Part shown: positions 1 to 8,553 of the stretch, one piece after another
How positions within the stretch are numbered: the stretch's first letter is position 1
How the letters are laid out: each line of letters begins with the position of its first letter
Assembly (NCBI GenBank): GCA_016177405.1
Contig: JACOVG010000020.1
Span: forward strand, 1-51,836
Length of the DNA stretch: 51,836 bases
Reading direction: 5' to 3'
From: Candidatus Omnitrophota bacterium
GTDB lineage: Bacteria > Omnitrophota > Gorgyraeia > 1-14-0-20-64-10
The notes under the pieces: generated by a model
Told to the model about the DNA's origin: nothing
Databases searched by the model: none
Seen by the model: the letters and a program-made list of their open reading frames with translations, nothing else
Translations under genes and position numbers: made by a program

Positions 1-2226
1 CTTGTAAGCGAGATTCGCCCTCGCGACCGGAACCGGCCTGCCGTTGACCTTGGCCTTCCAGAAGGGATGCCAGACATCGGAGTAAAAGGCCCAGGCCGGC
101 TTGCCGCCCGGCACCGTCACGGTAAACTCCAGGTGGTTGGAGTCAAACCGCGTTACCCGGTATGGGACGGCCAGGCGGCTGTTTGAGGCAAGCGAAAGGT
201 TGTCCGTCCAGACGGGCGGCTCTCTTTCAAGGGACAGGGGTCTTTCTTCATGAGAAAGGAAGAGAATGTCGCCGGCATATTCCGGATCGGTCATTTTTCG
301 GGCCGCCTCTTCCTCCGATTGAAACAGGTAAGCCTGCGAGAAGAACTGGATTTTGTCCTCCGCGGTTCCGGATGCCTTTCCTGCTGCCGGATGCTTGGAT
401 GGAAAAACCAATCCTCTCCCGCGAACGAGACCTGCCGGATGAACCGTGACATCGCCCCAGGCCTGTCCCCAGTACGCTTTCATCAGCCGGTCCAGAGGCC
501 TTTCCCAATAATCGATGCGCAGGGAAGAGCCGGCTTCATCGTGAAAGAGGAACGACTGCGTCATCCATGTGATTTCTCTCAAAAGAGGCAGCTGAAAGAA
601 AAGATGCGGCCGCTTGTCCGCGCTCCCCGCCAGGGGTGTCCTCCTCGATGCGTAGGGCAAGGGTTGGTACCGGACAAGCTCCATCTGACCATTCGAGAGA
701 GGGATGGTTTTGCCGAGGGCGTCGAAGGCCTTATAGCTGTAAAGATCAAGCCCATGCAGGAGGAGCACCAGGAGAACCGCCTGCCTGGCGAATCGCCTGA
801 ACCTTGGCAGGAGCCAGAGAACAGCCGGAAAAATTCCCGCCAGGCCAAACCACGCCGTCCTTCGAAGGCTCAGGCCGAGCAGGTTTTCCCGAAGGAAGGG
901 AACGTGCTTCTCCCAGAGATCGCCGGCATAGAGATTTTCCAGGAGCCGCAAAGTCCCACTGGGATTGTCTGCCAGCCTAAACAGGAACGGGGTCAGGAGC
1001 GCGAAGAATAAAAGGCACAATGCCCCGGTGAGCCGCGGCCGGCCTTTTGAGCCCTGGGCGCATGCCGCGTCGAACCCCGCGCCTGCCAGGAAGCAGAGGA
1101 AGAATTTGACGAAACAGGCCGTCAGCCCAATGTGGCGGTAGAACTTCATCGCAGGCCAGGCGTGGTAGAAGAAGGTAGATACCGCCGTTCCCATGCCGAA
1201 GGCCAGCATCGTTGCGGCAAGGATGAAGAAATGAAGGCGCTTGCGGTTGAGGTGGAACAAGCCCATCGCGGCAAAGGGAAGGCTGAAGATTCCCAAGTAC
1301 AAGGTGTAATCCATTGCGGGCGAGATTCCAAAGGCAAGCTCGATCCACCTGCCCCAGCCCTGGCCTCCGCCGTAGGTCAGGAAGGTGGCCAGCGTCACGG
1401 TTCCATCGGCGGTTCGTCCAGACCCGTGGATGGCAACCGTTGCCGTCCCCATTTTAAAGAGGAGGTATGCCCCCGCGAGGCCGGCCAAGAGGGATAGGGC
1501 GGTTGCCCAGAAAGGCCTCCCCCAGGTGAGAGAGGAGAAACCCTCCCTGATCTCCTGGCGGTTCAGGAGGGCATAGAAGAGGAAATAGAGGGCAATGACC
1601 AGGGAGGTGACGAGGAAGAAATAGGAAACGTTGCACACCATCTGAAACGTAAACAGGTTACCCGCCAGGAAGAAGTACCTCCATCGCCTCGTTTCGAGGA
1701 ACGAGTGGAGGAAATGAAGGATGAGAGGGATGGCGAAGATGAAATGGAAATTGAAGCATGGCTGCGTGGCCCAGATAAGAGAGCCTGAAGAGGCGGCCGC
1801 CACAAAGAAGGCCGCCTCGGAAGAGCGAAAAAAGCGCTTCGCCAAAAACCAAGTTCCGACCAGAAACAAAGCGGTGTCAACAAAGATCCCGCCATGGAAG
1901 AGCGCGAGGAAGGGGATTCCTTTGAAGAGGCTCCCCCCAAGGAGCGAAAGGTTCTGCACGAGCGATCCCTGCATCGCGTACCACCAATAGGCGTTCATCC
2001 CCTGCGCCATGAAGGGCAGCCATTGCGGGATTTCGCCGCAGGCGATGGTGTTGTTCAGGAAATAGTACTGCGAAGCGAAGTAGATGGATCCATCGTGCCC
2101 CGCCGGGATCCGGTGCCAAGCGGCGAGTAGACCGCAGAGCAGAAATTCGGCCGCCAGGAGGCAGAGGAAAAGGATCTGTTCCTTGAAGGGAGAAAGATCT
2201 ACGAGAAGAAGGCGCGTCTTTGGCAT
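1..2226 (-). CDS. YfhO-family polytopic membrane protein, partial (C-terminus beyond left edge)
   Basis: The frame is open for 742 codons from an ATG at 2226 to the first base of the window, so the stop lies outside. The translation is a chain of hydrophobic helices (for example PLILHFLHSF, FFLVTSLVIALYFLFYALL and FFALLTPFLF), followed by a soluble C-terminal part. It ends with AFYSDVWHPFWKAKVNG and RPVPVARANLAYK, which resembles the conserved C-terminal region of YfhO proteins (a W-K-x-x-V-N/D-G motif followed by P-V-x-x-A-N). YfhO-type proteins are linked to glycosylation of lipoteichoic acids or other surface glycans. The start follows the thpR stop by 12 bases, with an AAAGGGA ribosome-site-like string between, so it is probably cotranscribed with thpR and cinA. 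The specific substrate cannot be told. Confidence 0.8.
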   Translation of the reverse strand, partial: MPKTRLLLVDLSPFKEQILFLCLLAAEFLLCGLLAAWHRIPAGHDGSIYFASQYYFLNNTIACGEIPQWLPFMAQGMNAYWWYAMQGSLVQNLSLLGGSLFKGIPFLALFHGGIFVDTALFLVGTWFLAKRFFRSSEAAFFVAAASSGSLIWATQPCFNFHFIFAIPLILHFLHSFLETRRWRYFFLAGNLFTFQMVCNVSYFFLVTSLVIALYFLFYALLNRQEIREGFSSLTWGRPFWATALSLLAGLAGAYLLFKMGTATVAIHGSGRTADGTVTLATFLTYGGGQGWGRWIELAFGISPAMDYTLYLGIFSLPFAAMGLFHLNRKRLHFFILAATMLAFGMGTAVSTFFYHAWPAMKFYRHIGLTACFVKFFLCFLAGAGFDAACAQGSKGRPRLTGALCLLFFALLTPFLFRLADNPSGTLRLLENLYAGDLWEKHVPFLRENLLGLSLRRTAWFGLAGIFPAVLWLLPRFRRFARQAVLLVLLLHGLDLYSYKAFDALGKTIPLSNGQMELVRYQPLPYASRRTPLAGSADKRPHLFFQLPLLREITWMTQSFLFHDEAGSSLRIDYWERPLDRLMKAYWGQAWGDVTVHPAGLVRGRGLVFPSKHPAAGKASGTAEDKIQFFSQAYLFQSEEEAARKMTDPEYAGDILFLSHEERPLSLEREPPVWTDNLSLASNSRLAVPYRVTRFDSNHLEFTVTVPGGKPAWAFYSDVWHPFWKAKVNGRPVPVARANLAYK

Positions 2227-2238
2227 AAGAGTGTCCCT

Positions 2239-2811
2239 TTATGGATCGTCCCCAGGCGCAAGCGGGATTTCGGCCAAGGGGGTGTAGGCGGGGCCGTGGG
2301 GGGAGAGGATCGATTGGAAGAGGATGACCCGGTCGATCGGGGCGGGGGCGTTGCCATGGAATTCAACCACCTGAAGCTTCTTGATGAGGCTGGCCACCCG
2401 GTCGGGCCCGCGCACCCGGCCGATCGTCAGGTGGGCGCTGAAAGGCCGTTCCTCCCCGGCAAATCCCAAGCCGGCGCAGGCCTCCTCCACCTGGCCGGCC
2501 AGTCTCTCGAGGGCTTCCTTGCCCTGGCTTACCCCCACCCAGATCACCCTGGGCCGGGTGGTGGAGGGGAAAGCCCCGATTCCTTCCAGAGAGGTCGCGA
2601 AGGGTGACAGGCCCTGAACAGAGGCGGTTAACGCTGATTTAAGCGGCTCTACCTGGTTTTCTTGGATTTCGCCCAGGAACTTGAGGGTAAGATGGAGATG
2701 GGCCGGCTCCACCCACTTCACATCGGCCCCGGTTGCGCGCAGGTCGGCTTGAAGGGAAGCCGCCTCCTCCTTTAAAGCGTCGGTCAGCTCAACCGCGATG
2801 AACGCCCGCAT
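2239..2811 (-). CDS. thpR: RNA 2',3'-cyclic phosphodiesterase ThpR (2H phosphoesterase)
   Basis: This 190-residue protein has the usual length for the LigT/ThpR family. The two catalytic H-x-T-x motifs are present: H40-L-T42 in HLHLTLKFLGE and H127-L-T129 in AHLTIGRVRG. The family opens RNA 2',3'-cyclic phosphates and belongs to the 2H phosphoesterase superfamily. Its ATG at 2811 lies inside the end of cinA (23-base overlap), so translation is probably coupled. A cinA-thpR pair close to recA is a common bacterial arrangement. Here the pair is divergent from recA and separated from it by a large secreted-protein gene. Confidence 0.93.
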   Translation of the reverse strand: MRAFIAVELTDALKEEAASLQADLRATGADVKWVEPAHLHLTLKFLGEIQENQVEPLKSALTASVQGLSPFATSLEGIGAFPSTTRPRVIWVGVSQGKEALERLAGQVEEACAGLGFAGEERPFSAHLTIGRVRGPDRVASLIKKLQVVEFHGNAPAPIDRVILFQSILSPHGPAYTPLAEIPLAPGDDP

Positions 2812-4036
2812 AGCGCCTCACCAAGTCCAGCGCCGCCTGCGAGGCCTTGAACTTGATCGCCGAGCGGCTGCCGGTGAACCGTAAGCGATAAACTCTCATT
2901 TGCTTTGGCGCGGCCAGCGCCAGGTAAACCAACCCCACCGGCTTTTTCTTGGTGCCGCCTGCCGGGCCGGCGATGCCGGTGACGGCCAACCCCAGGTCAG
3001 ATTGCGCCAACCGGCGCGCCCCTTGGGCCATCGCCCGGGCGGCCTGCGCGCTCACCGCTCCATGCCGTGCCAGAAGGGCGGGGGAAACCGCGAGGCCGCG
3101 CTTTTTAAGCTTGTTCGCGTAGGCCACCACCCCTCCCAGGAAATAGTCCGAAGAGCCCGGCACCTCGGTGATCCGGTGCTGGATGAGGCCCCCGGTGCAG
3201 GACTCGGCCGCCGCCAGGGTCAGGCCTTTCTTCCTTAATAGGAGGCCCACCACGGCCTCCAGCGTCTGGCCGTCGGCTCCGAAAACCAACGTCTTAAGCC
3301 GCCGCCGAATTCTCCCCTCCACCCGGGCGATGGCCCGCTGGGCGGCGGCAGGGGAAGGGGCCTTGGCCGTGATCCGAAGATCCACCTGGCCCGGGTGGGC
3401 ATAGATCCCAACGGTCACGCCGTCTTTGAGCGCCAGAATGTCCCGGACCTTGGCGTCCACCTCGGATTCGGTCAGGCCCGTCACCTTGAGCGTCCTGGAG
3501 CGGATCACCGTCTTGCCGGCTCGTCGCCTCAAGCGCGGAATGAGGTGTTTCTCGGTCATCGGGATCAGCTCGGCCGGCGGCCCGGGCAGCGCCACCAGCA
3601 TTCGGTTATTCCGAATGACCAGCAGGAACCCTGGCGCGGTGCCGACACCGTTGGGGAAGGGAACCGCCCCCTCCGGAACCATCGCCTGGCGGATGTTCGC
3701 TTTGGGCATCCGGATGCCTTGGTGGGCGAAGCGGGCCTTGATTTGGCGCAGAATCCGGCGGTTCAGGATGAGCCGCCGGCCGGCCGCCGAGGCGGTCGTC
3801 TCCAGGGTGATGTCGTCCACCGTCGGCCCCAGCCCCCCGCAGGTGATCACAAGGTCCGCCCGCGAGAGGGCCGTTTCAAGCGCCTGGGCCAGGCGCTGGG
3901 GGTTATCCCCCACCGTCACATGGTGGAAGCAGTCAATTCCCAATCCCGCCAGCACCCGGGACAGGTACACCGTGTCGGTGTTGGTCACGAAGCCCAGCAG
4001 AAGCTCCGTCCCTACGGCAATGATCTCCGCATTCAC
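2789..4036 (-). CDS. cinA: CinA-like protein (MoaB/MogA-like domain plus nicotinamide-nucleotide amidase)
   Basis: The N-terminal half is a molybdopterin-binding-like domain starting NAEIIAVGTELLLG, with the signature CGGLGPTVDD near residues 66-75. The C-terminal half is the CinA domain, with AAAESCTGGLI, GSSDYFLGGVVAYAN and GIAGPAGGTKKKPVG, which deamidates nicotinamide mononucleotide in pyridine-nucleotide recycling. I place the start at the GTG at 4036 because family members begin exactly there (M-N-A-E-I-I-A-V-G), giving 415 residues, the normal size. The frame stays open to a GTG at 4111, which would add 25 basic residues. Neither start has a clear ribosome site. The 3' end overlaps thpR by 23 bases. 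Confidence 0.92.
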   Translation of the reverse strand: MNAEIIAVGTELLLGFVTNTDTVYLSRVLAGLGIDCFHHVTVGDNPQRLAQALETALSRADLVITCGGLGPTVDDITLETTASAAGRRLILNRRILRQIKARFAHQGIRMPKANIRQAMVPEGAVPFPNGVGTAPGFLLVIRNNRMLVALPGPPAELIPMTEKHLIPRLRRRAGKTVIRSRTLKVTGLTESEVDAKVRDILALKDGVTVGIYAHPGQVDLRITAKAPSPAAAQRAIARVEGRIRRRLKTLVFGADGQTLEAVVGLLLRKKGLTLAAAESCTGGLIQHRITEVPGSSDYFLGGVVAYANKLKKRGLAVSPALLARHGAVSAQAARAMAQGARRLAQSDLGLAVTGIAGPAGGTKKKPVGLVYLALAAPKQMRVYRLRFTGSRSAIKFKASQAALDLVRRYAGVHRG

Positions 4037-4194
4037 GAAAGAGACGATAGCATGTGCGGCTCCTTGAAACAATAACTTTAGCCGCTTCTTTGAACCCCTA
4101 TTTTTGGACACCGCTTTTCGTTAGACGTAATTGAGTTTTAGTTTACATAACATTATTATTTATATGTAGATACAGATTTTTTTCACTTGTGGTA

Positions 4195-4223
4195 TTGACA
4201 CTTTTAAAAAGATCAGGTACCTT
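4195..4223 (+). promoter_or_regulatory. Sigma-70-type promoter of the first GLEE protein gene
   Basis: A perfect -35 TTGACA (4195-4200) is followed after 17 bases by a weak -10 TACCTT (4218-4223). The ATG is only 12 bases further on. A GAGG at 4225-4228 could act as ribosome site if transcription starts slightly upstream of the predicted point. The whole 4112-4235 divergent intergenic region is strongly AT-rich and must also hold the start of the cinA-thpR transcript, for which I see no clear boxes. Confidence 0.55.
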
Positions 4224-4235
4224 TGAGGTATCACG

Positions 4236-7004
4236 ATGAAGAAAATGAAACCGCGCTCGATTGTCCCCCGAATTGTTTCGCATTTACTATGCCTCGCACT
4301 CGCCCTGCCCAGCCCCGCCTTTGCTTTACGCCAGACCGGCCTCGAGGAGTCGGATTCCACCAAGGGAGAGCTTGTCGCCGCCTTGACAGGCACCCCCAAA
4401 CTGCCAATAGCAGCCACAGCGCCGCAAGCGGTACCGGGTACCAAGGGGACAGGTACCAAGCCCGCCGGGCTGGAGGAGGTTTTGGTTTATTTGAATCCCG
4501 AAATAAAAAACGGACGGTTGGTCGGCGAACCTGAACTGTATGATGAAAAAGAAGTGCGGAACATTCCCGACCTGTGGGCTCATTCTGCAGTACAAAAGGT
4601 AGTGGAAACCGGCGGAACCATCGCGTTTGGGAATTACCCCGTTTTGAACAGCGGCGGGAAAATGGCGTTTGAGTTCATGGGGCGGCATTACACCATCAGC
4701 AGGCCTTTCGCGGCGGGTTCGGAATCAACGCGGTTGCTTGTGGTGGTCCGTGTTCAGCCCGGACAGCGGCCCCAGGTAACAGCCGTGCACGATCAGTCAA
4801 CCGGCCAGTCTTTCACCGTTACCCAAGTTCTTGACATTCCCGCCGGGCTGGAGGAGGCAAAAAAGAGGAAGGGCCCTCCAGGCGACCACGCCACAGGCAA
4901 AACAATAACCCTAAGGGCAGGCGAAACATACGACCTCACCAGGGTCACCCGTCTAGAGGTTACAAGCATCAATTTTTCAACTCAAAGGGTAGAAGGTTGG
5001 TTCACATATGACGCTTCGAGTAGGGGTACGGTGGATCCCGATTCGATCGGCGGAACGACATACGAGAGTAATCCTTTTGAGTTAGGCATTGGCGCTCTGG
5101 TCCGCGATCACGAGGGCCATCCGATAGCCCGGGTTGTCAAAATTGACCGGGAGGTGGCGCACTTCCAGCGTTTTGCCGGGCTGGAGGAGGGGCCAACGGA
5201 GGATCGGGTTAAAGGGGCCATTGAAAAGATACAAGCAGACTTGGGTTGGGGTTTTGGCGAAAAGGAGAAGATGCTGACGGAGATAAACCAATGGCTGGAT
5301 CAGAAGCCCATCCCTGATGCTGTGAAAAACCAAGCCGAATCCCTCCTTGATGTCCTGGTGCCCCACTTGGTGAGCATGTTGACCTCGCACAAAGCCAATG
5401 TCCTTACTGCTTCGGCCCTGCGTAAGCTGATGGCGTCTGGTCTTCTCACGCCAGGGAAACAGAACTGGGCGAAGAGAGAAATTACCTTTTACCGCGATCA
5501 ATACAAAGATGCTTGGAATCTTAATCCCCTTCAGCACCCAGAGATTCTTGCTGAACTGAATCAAATAGCGCCACCGCCCGCGGCCGGGACGGCACCGGAT
5601 ATCGGGGAGGGGAGGAACTTAGCGAGATCCGTCACCATCTCGGGGGTGCTGCCAGATATCGCCCAGAAACTTCCTTCCGCCGCAGGGCTGGAGGAGGATC
5701 CCTATGATGTGGAGCTGAAGAGATTGCTTGACGGGAAGACCGTCCGCTGGGGCGAGCAGTTTGCTCCGATAGCCGGTCAGGGGGAGAATCCGAAGATTCG
5801 ACTCATTGAGGTTGTCCAACCTCCCCCTCTGCCTGGAAAAAAGGAAGGGAAGCCGGCTTTTCTTGTCAAGGTCTTCATGAAAGATCCTTTCTGGAGTCCC
5901 CCGTGGAGCGAGAAAGATCCCGAGAAGAGAAGGCCGCCGCGCCTTGCCCTGATTGATGAGGAAAGCGGAGGTCAAATTCAAGAGAGATTCCTTAACCAGA
6001 AGGGAGAAGCTCTATTCGGTTTCGGTGTAACGCTTGACAAAAACCGGTCCTACAGAATTGAGGTGAGGCAAGCGGTACCGGGTACCGAGAGGACAGGTAC
6101 CAAGCCCGCCGGGATGGAGGAGGATCCAGCAATTGCCTTGTTTCAGGAGACGGCAATCGAACTCGCGAATCAGCACACGCCCACTACCGTGGTTTTCCAG
6201 AAGTCAGCCGCTGGAAAATATGAAGCACCAAGGATTGATGGAGCAATCGTACAGTTCGTCGGCGAGAGTTTTCTGCTCCTTCAACCTGCTGGCCGGGGTG
6301 TTGTTGTGAATGTTCCATTTTCGGACATTCGATTCCTGAGTGAAACCGCAGACCAATCGTACCCCTCCGTCAGGCGGGCGCCGGATACCGGTGCCAAGAC
6401 CACCGAACTGCAGGAGCCGGATCCGCAGAAGGCCAGGGCGGAATTGTGGCGCTTCCTGGCGAACCCGGAGATTCAGCGTACCATTCAGTTGCTGGGAAAA
6501 AGCAGGGCCGGTCGAGAAGGTGCCATGATGAATTTGGCCCCCTACTTCGCGAAAGCTTCCAGGTTGATACATCAAGCCGGATATCCGCGGCAACTCTTAA
6601 ACCTCATCGAGTTGGGTTCCCCTTTGAAGTTAGAGGACGGGTCTCGTCTTCGCCTCCCGGCAGGATACGAGAATGTCGGCGTCCCTCCCCACAGGGCGGC
6701 TATCTTTGTGGAGGAAGAATTTTCAGAAGCGGTCAAGAAGAACTTGTTATCTCCGGCACCCGGTGAGGACGACCCCATAAGATTTGTTGATAGGATTGAA
6801 GAAGCCGATTTGGTCATTGGCGATCGCGTCACCATCCGTCCCCATCAGACCCTCCTGGAAGTCAACTCCATAACAGCTCCCCTGGTAACCCACCAGATGC
6901 TCCACCGCTTGCAAAAGATGGGGCTGCTCGTTCCGGGAGGGGTCGTGAGACTCCACGACATTATAAAAGACGATCTTGGCGAAGGGGTCCTCATCTTCGC
7001 GTAA
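4236..7004 (+). CDS. Large secreted multi-segment protein with repeated (A/T)GLEE motifs, function unknown
   Basis: The 922-residue protein starts with basic residues and a signal peptide ending LALALPSPAFA, probably cut before LRQTGLEE. The motif [AT]-G-[LM]-E-E recurs at residues 34, 77, 203, 314, 483 and 625, with a decayed T-E-L-Q-E at 723. It cuts the chain into segments of about 43-200 residues. Segments around 85-310 and 490-620 look beta-rich; 318-480 looks helical and charged. Two motif copies (77 and 625) are preceded by the same string VPGT-x-x-TGTKP, encoded by an almost identical 56-bp repeat. I recognise no enzyme domain. GC content is visibly lower than in the flanking housekeeping genes. 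A second protein at 37472-41434 shares the leader and motif. It is probably exported; its role is unknown. Confidence 0.88.
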   Translation: MKKMKPRSIVPRIVSHLLCLALALPSPAFALRQTGLEESDSTKGELVAALTGTPKLPIAATAPQAVPGTKGTGTKPAGLEEVLVYLNPEIKNGRLVGEPELYDEKEVRNIPDLWAHSAVQKVVETGGTIAFGNYPVLNSGGKMAFEFMGRHYTISRPFAAGSESTRLLVVVRVQPGQRPQVTAVHDQSTGQSFTVTQVLDIPAGLEEAKKRKGPPGDHATGKTITLRAGETYDLTRVTRLEVTSINFSTQRVEGWFTYDASSRGTVDPDSIGGTTYESNPFELGIGALVRDHEGHPIARVVKIDREVAHFQRFAGLEEGPTEDRVKGAIEKIQADLGWGFGEKEKMLTEINQWLDQKPIPDAVKNQAESLLDVLVPHLVSMLTSHKANVLTASALRKLMASGLLTPGKQNWAKREITFYRDQYKDAWNLNPLQHPEILAELNQIAPPPAAGTAPDIGEGRNLARSVTISGVLPDIAQKLPSAAGLEEDPYDVELKRLLDGKTVRWGEQFAPIAGQGENPKIRLIEVVQPPPLPGKKEGKPAFLVKVFMKDPFWSPPWSEKDPEKRRPPRLALIDEESGGQIQERFLNQKGEALFGFGVTLDKNRSYRIEVRQAVPGTERTGTKPAGMEEDPAIALFQETAIELANQHTPTTVVFQKSAAGKYEAPRIDGAIVQFVGESFLLLQPAGRGVVVNVPFSDIRFLSETADQSYPSVRRAPDTGAKTTELQEPDPQKARAELWRFLANPEIQRTIQLLGKSRAGREGAMMNLAPYFAKASRLIHQAGYPRQLLNLIELGSPLKLEDGSRLRLPAGYENVGVPPHRAAIFVEEEFSEAVKKNLLSPAPGEDDPIRFVDRIEEADLVIGDRVTIRPHQTLLEVNSITAPLVTHQMLHRLQKMGLLVPGGVVRLHDIIKDDLGEGVLIFA
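4424..4479 (+). repeat. 56-bp in-frame coding repeat, copy 1
   Basis: This copy matches 6068-6123 at 53 of 56 positions. It holds three GGTACC hexamers (KpnI-type palindromes) and ends in GGGCTGGAGGAGG. It encodes QAVPGTKGTGTKPAGLEE within the first GLEE protein. Confidence 0.9.
6068..6123 (+). repeat. 56-bp in-frame coding repeat, copy 2
   Basis: This copy matches 4424-4479 at 53 of 56 positions, in the same reading frame 1644 bases downstream. It encodes QAVPGTERTGTKPAGMEE. The flanking sequences on either side are unrelated, so the unit looks like a discrete repeat, not part of a longer domain duplication. Confidence 0.9.
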
Positions 7005-7066
7005 GCGGCTCCAGCAGTTCCTCCCTACCCAACCCCTACCCATCGAACGGTTTGAGAGAAATTCGT

Positions 7067-7147
7067 CATTGCGAGCGACCGAAGGGAGCGAAGCAATCCA
7101 GATTTTCCGACGAGAGATTGCTTCAGTCGCTTCGCTCCTTCGCAATG
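7067..7147. repeat. Imperfect palindromic dispersed-type repeat
   Basis: The left arm, starting CATTGCGAGCGACCGAAGG and ending GAAGCAATC (7067-7098), is the imperfect reverse complement of the right arm, GATTGCTTCAGTCG to CCTTCGCAATG (7116-7147). About 17 bases separate the arms. It lies in the 336-base gap between the GLEE gene and recA and could fold into a long hairpin that ends the upstream transcript. Strings of this kind are common as dispersed repeats in many bacterial genomes. The rest of the gap to the recA promoter holds nothing I recognise. Confidence 0.75.
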
Positions 7148-7262
7148 GCAATCTGTCAGGGCTGTTTTAGGGCGATTGGATCTCTCGTCGCTGTCTCACA
7201 ACGCTAAACAGGTACGAATGGCCCAAGGGCATTTTTCATTTATAGGATAATTATTTTAGTTA

Positions 7263-7291
7263 TTGACAAAGCCCCCTGCCTGGGGTAGGAT
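7263..7291 (+). promoter_or_regulatory. recA promoter
   Basis: TTGACA at 7263-7268 is followed after 17 bases by TAGGAT at 7286-7291, giving a predicted start near 7298. The spacer contains a small CCCC...GGGG dyad. A short inverted repeat, CGAACCGTTC (7303-7312), overlaps the predicted transcription start and could be an operator, but it does not match a standard LexA box. A strong AAGGAGG site lies ahead of the recA ATG. Confidence 0.7.
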
Positions 7292-7340
7292 GCCCCCTTT
7301 CACGAACCGTTCTTGACCAACGTAAAAAGGAGGGGGTATA

Positions 7341-8450
7341 ATGGGCACCTTAGAGACGAAAGCCATGCCAAGAACCAAAGCCAAAGCAGAGACCAAAGAG
7401 ACGCATACCTTCAAAGCCGACTCCGCCTCTCATACGCCCGAAGAGATGCGTTTGGAGCGGGTGAAGACGCTGGAATTGACCCTGGCGCAGATCGAGCGGC
7501 AGTTCGGGAAGGGTTCCATCATGAAGCTGGGGGACGGCGCGGTGGTGCCGATTCCGGCCCTCCCGACCGGCTCGTTGTCGCTGGACATGGCGCTGGGGGT
7601 GGGGGGGATCCCTCGGGGCAGGGTGGTGGAGATCTTCGGGCCGGAGTCTTCCGGCAAGACCACCCTCACCCTCTCGGTGATCGCCCAGACCCAGCGCGGG
7701 GGCGGGGTGGCGGCCTTCATTGACGCCGAGCATGCCTTTGACCCGGGCTACGCCAAGAAGATCGGGGTGAACTTGGAGGAGCTTCTGATCAGCCAGCCGG
7801 ACACCGGCGAGCAGGCGCTGGAGATCGCCGAGATGCTGATCCGCTCCAACGCGATTGATCTGGTGGTGGTGGACTCGGTGGCGGCCCTGGTGCCCAAGGC
7901 GGAGATCGAGGGGGAGATGGGCCAGGCGCAGGTGGGCCTGCAGGCGCGGCTCATGTCGCAGGCGATGCGCAAGCTCACCGGGGCGATCTCCAAGTCGAAG
8001 ACGTCGCTTGTCTTCATCAATCAGCTTCGGGAGAAGATCGGGATCATGTTCGGCAACCCGGAAACCACCCCGGGGGGCAGGGCCCTCAAGTTCTATTCCT
8101 CGGTGCGGCTGGACATCCGCCGGATCGAGCACATCAAGCGGGGGGACGAGGTGGTCGGTTCCCACGTGCGGGTGCGGGTGGTGAAGAACAAGGTGGCGCC
8201 CCCCTTCCGGCAGGCGGAGTTTGACATCATGTGGGATGAGGGGATCTCCAGGTCGGGCGACCTGATTGACGTGGGAGCCCAGACCGGCACCCTGCAGAAG
8301 ACCGGGACCTGGCTCACCTACGGCGAGGTGAAGCTGGGCCAGGGCCGGGAGAATGCCCGCGCGTTCCTGAAGGAAAACCCCAAGCTCCTTTCCGAGCTGG
8401 AATTGAAATTGCGCGAAACCGTGATGGCTCATCCCGCGGCAAGCTCGTAG
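7341..8450 (+). CDS. recA: Recombinase RecA
   Basis: RecA forms ATP-dependent filaments on single-stranded DNA, drives strand exchange and activates SOS self-cleavage. The 369-residue sequence is canonical: Walker [10 protein letters not shown] near residue 100, [13 protein letters not shown], Walker [13 protein letters not shown], loop L1 [18 protein letters not shown], loop L2 [20 protein letters not shown] and the C-terminal domain. It carries about 40 extra, mostly polar residues at the N-terminus before the conserved region. The ATG is well supported by AAGGAGG about 8 bases upstream. It begins the long plus-strand array; recX is two genes downstream. Confidence 0.98.
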   Translation: MGTLETKAMPRTKAKAETKETHTFKADSASHTPEEMRLERVKTLELTLAQIERQFGKGSIMKLGDGAVVPIPALPTGSLSLDMALGVGGIPRGRVVEIFGPESSGKTTLTLSVIAQTQRGGGVAAFIDAEHAFDPGYAKKIGVNLEELLISQPDTGEQALEIAEMLIRSNAIDLVVVDSVAALVPKAEIEGEMGQAQVGLQARLMSQAMRKLTGAISKSKTSLVFINQLREKIGIMFGNPETTPGGRALKFYSSVRLDIRRIEHIKRGDEVVGSHVRVRVVKNKVAPPFRQAEFDIMWDEGISRSGDLIDVGAQTGTLQKTGTWLTYGEVKLGQGRENARAFLKENPKLLSELELKLRETVMAHPAASS

Positions 8451-8492
8451 CCTGCCTTCAAGCTTCAGCTTTTAACGGGTTGGCTATCCTGA

Positions 8493-8536
8493 CAGCGTCC
8501 GTCCGCCGCAGAACTTTGGCGGACCGGGCGCTGTTT
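8493..8536 (+). terminator. Hairpin with short T tract after recA
   Basis: Nested dyads CAGCG/CGCTG (8493-8497 and 8529-8533) and GTCCGCC/GGCGGAC (8501-8507 and 8518-8524) form a GC-rich stem followed by TTT. It lies between recA and degP and could be a full or partial terminator, or a processing site. Confidence 0.5.
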
Positions 8537-8553
8537 CACTCCGAGGAGGCACA

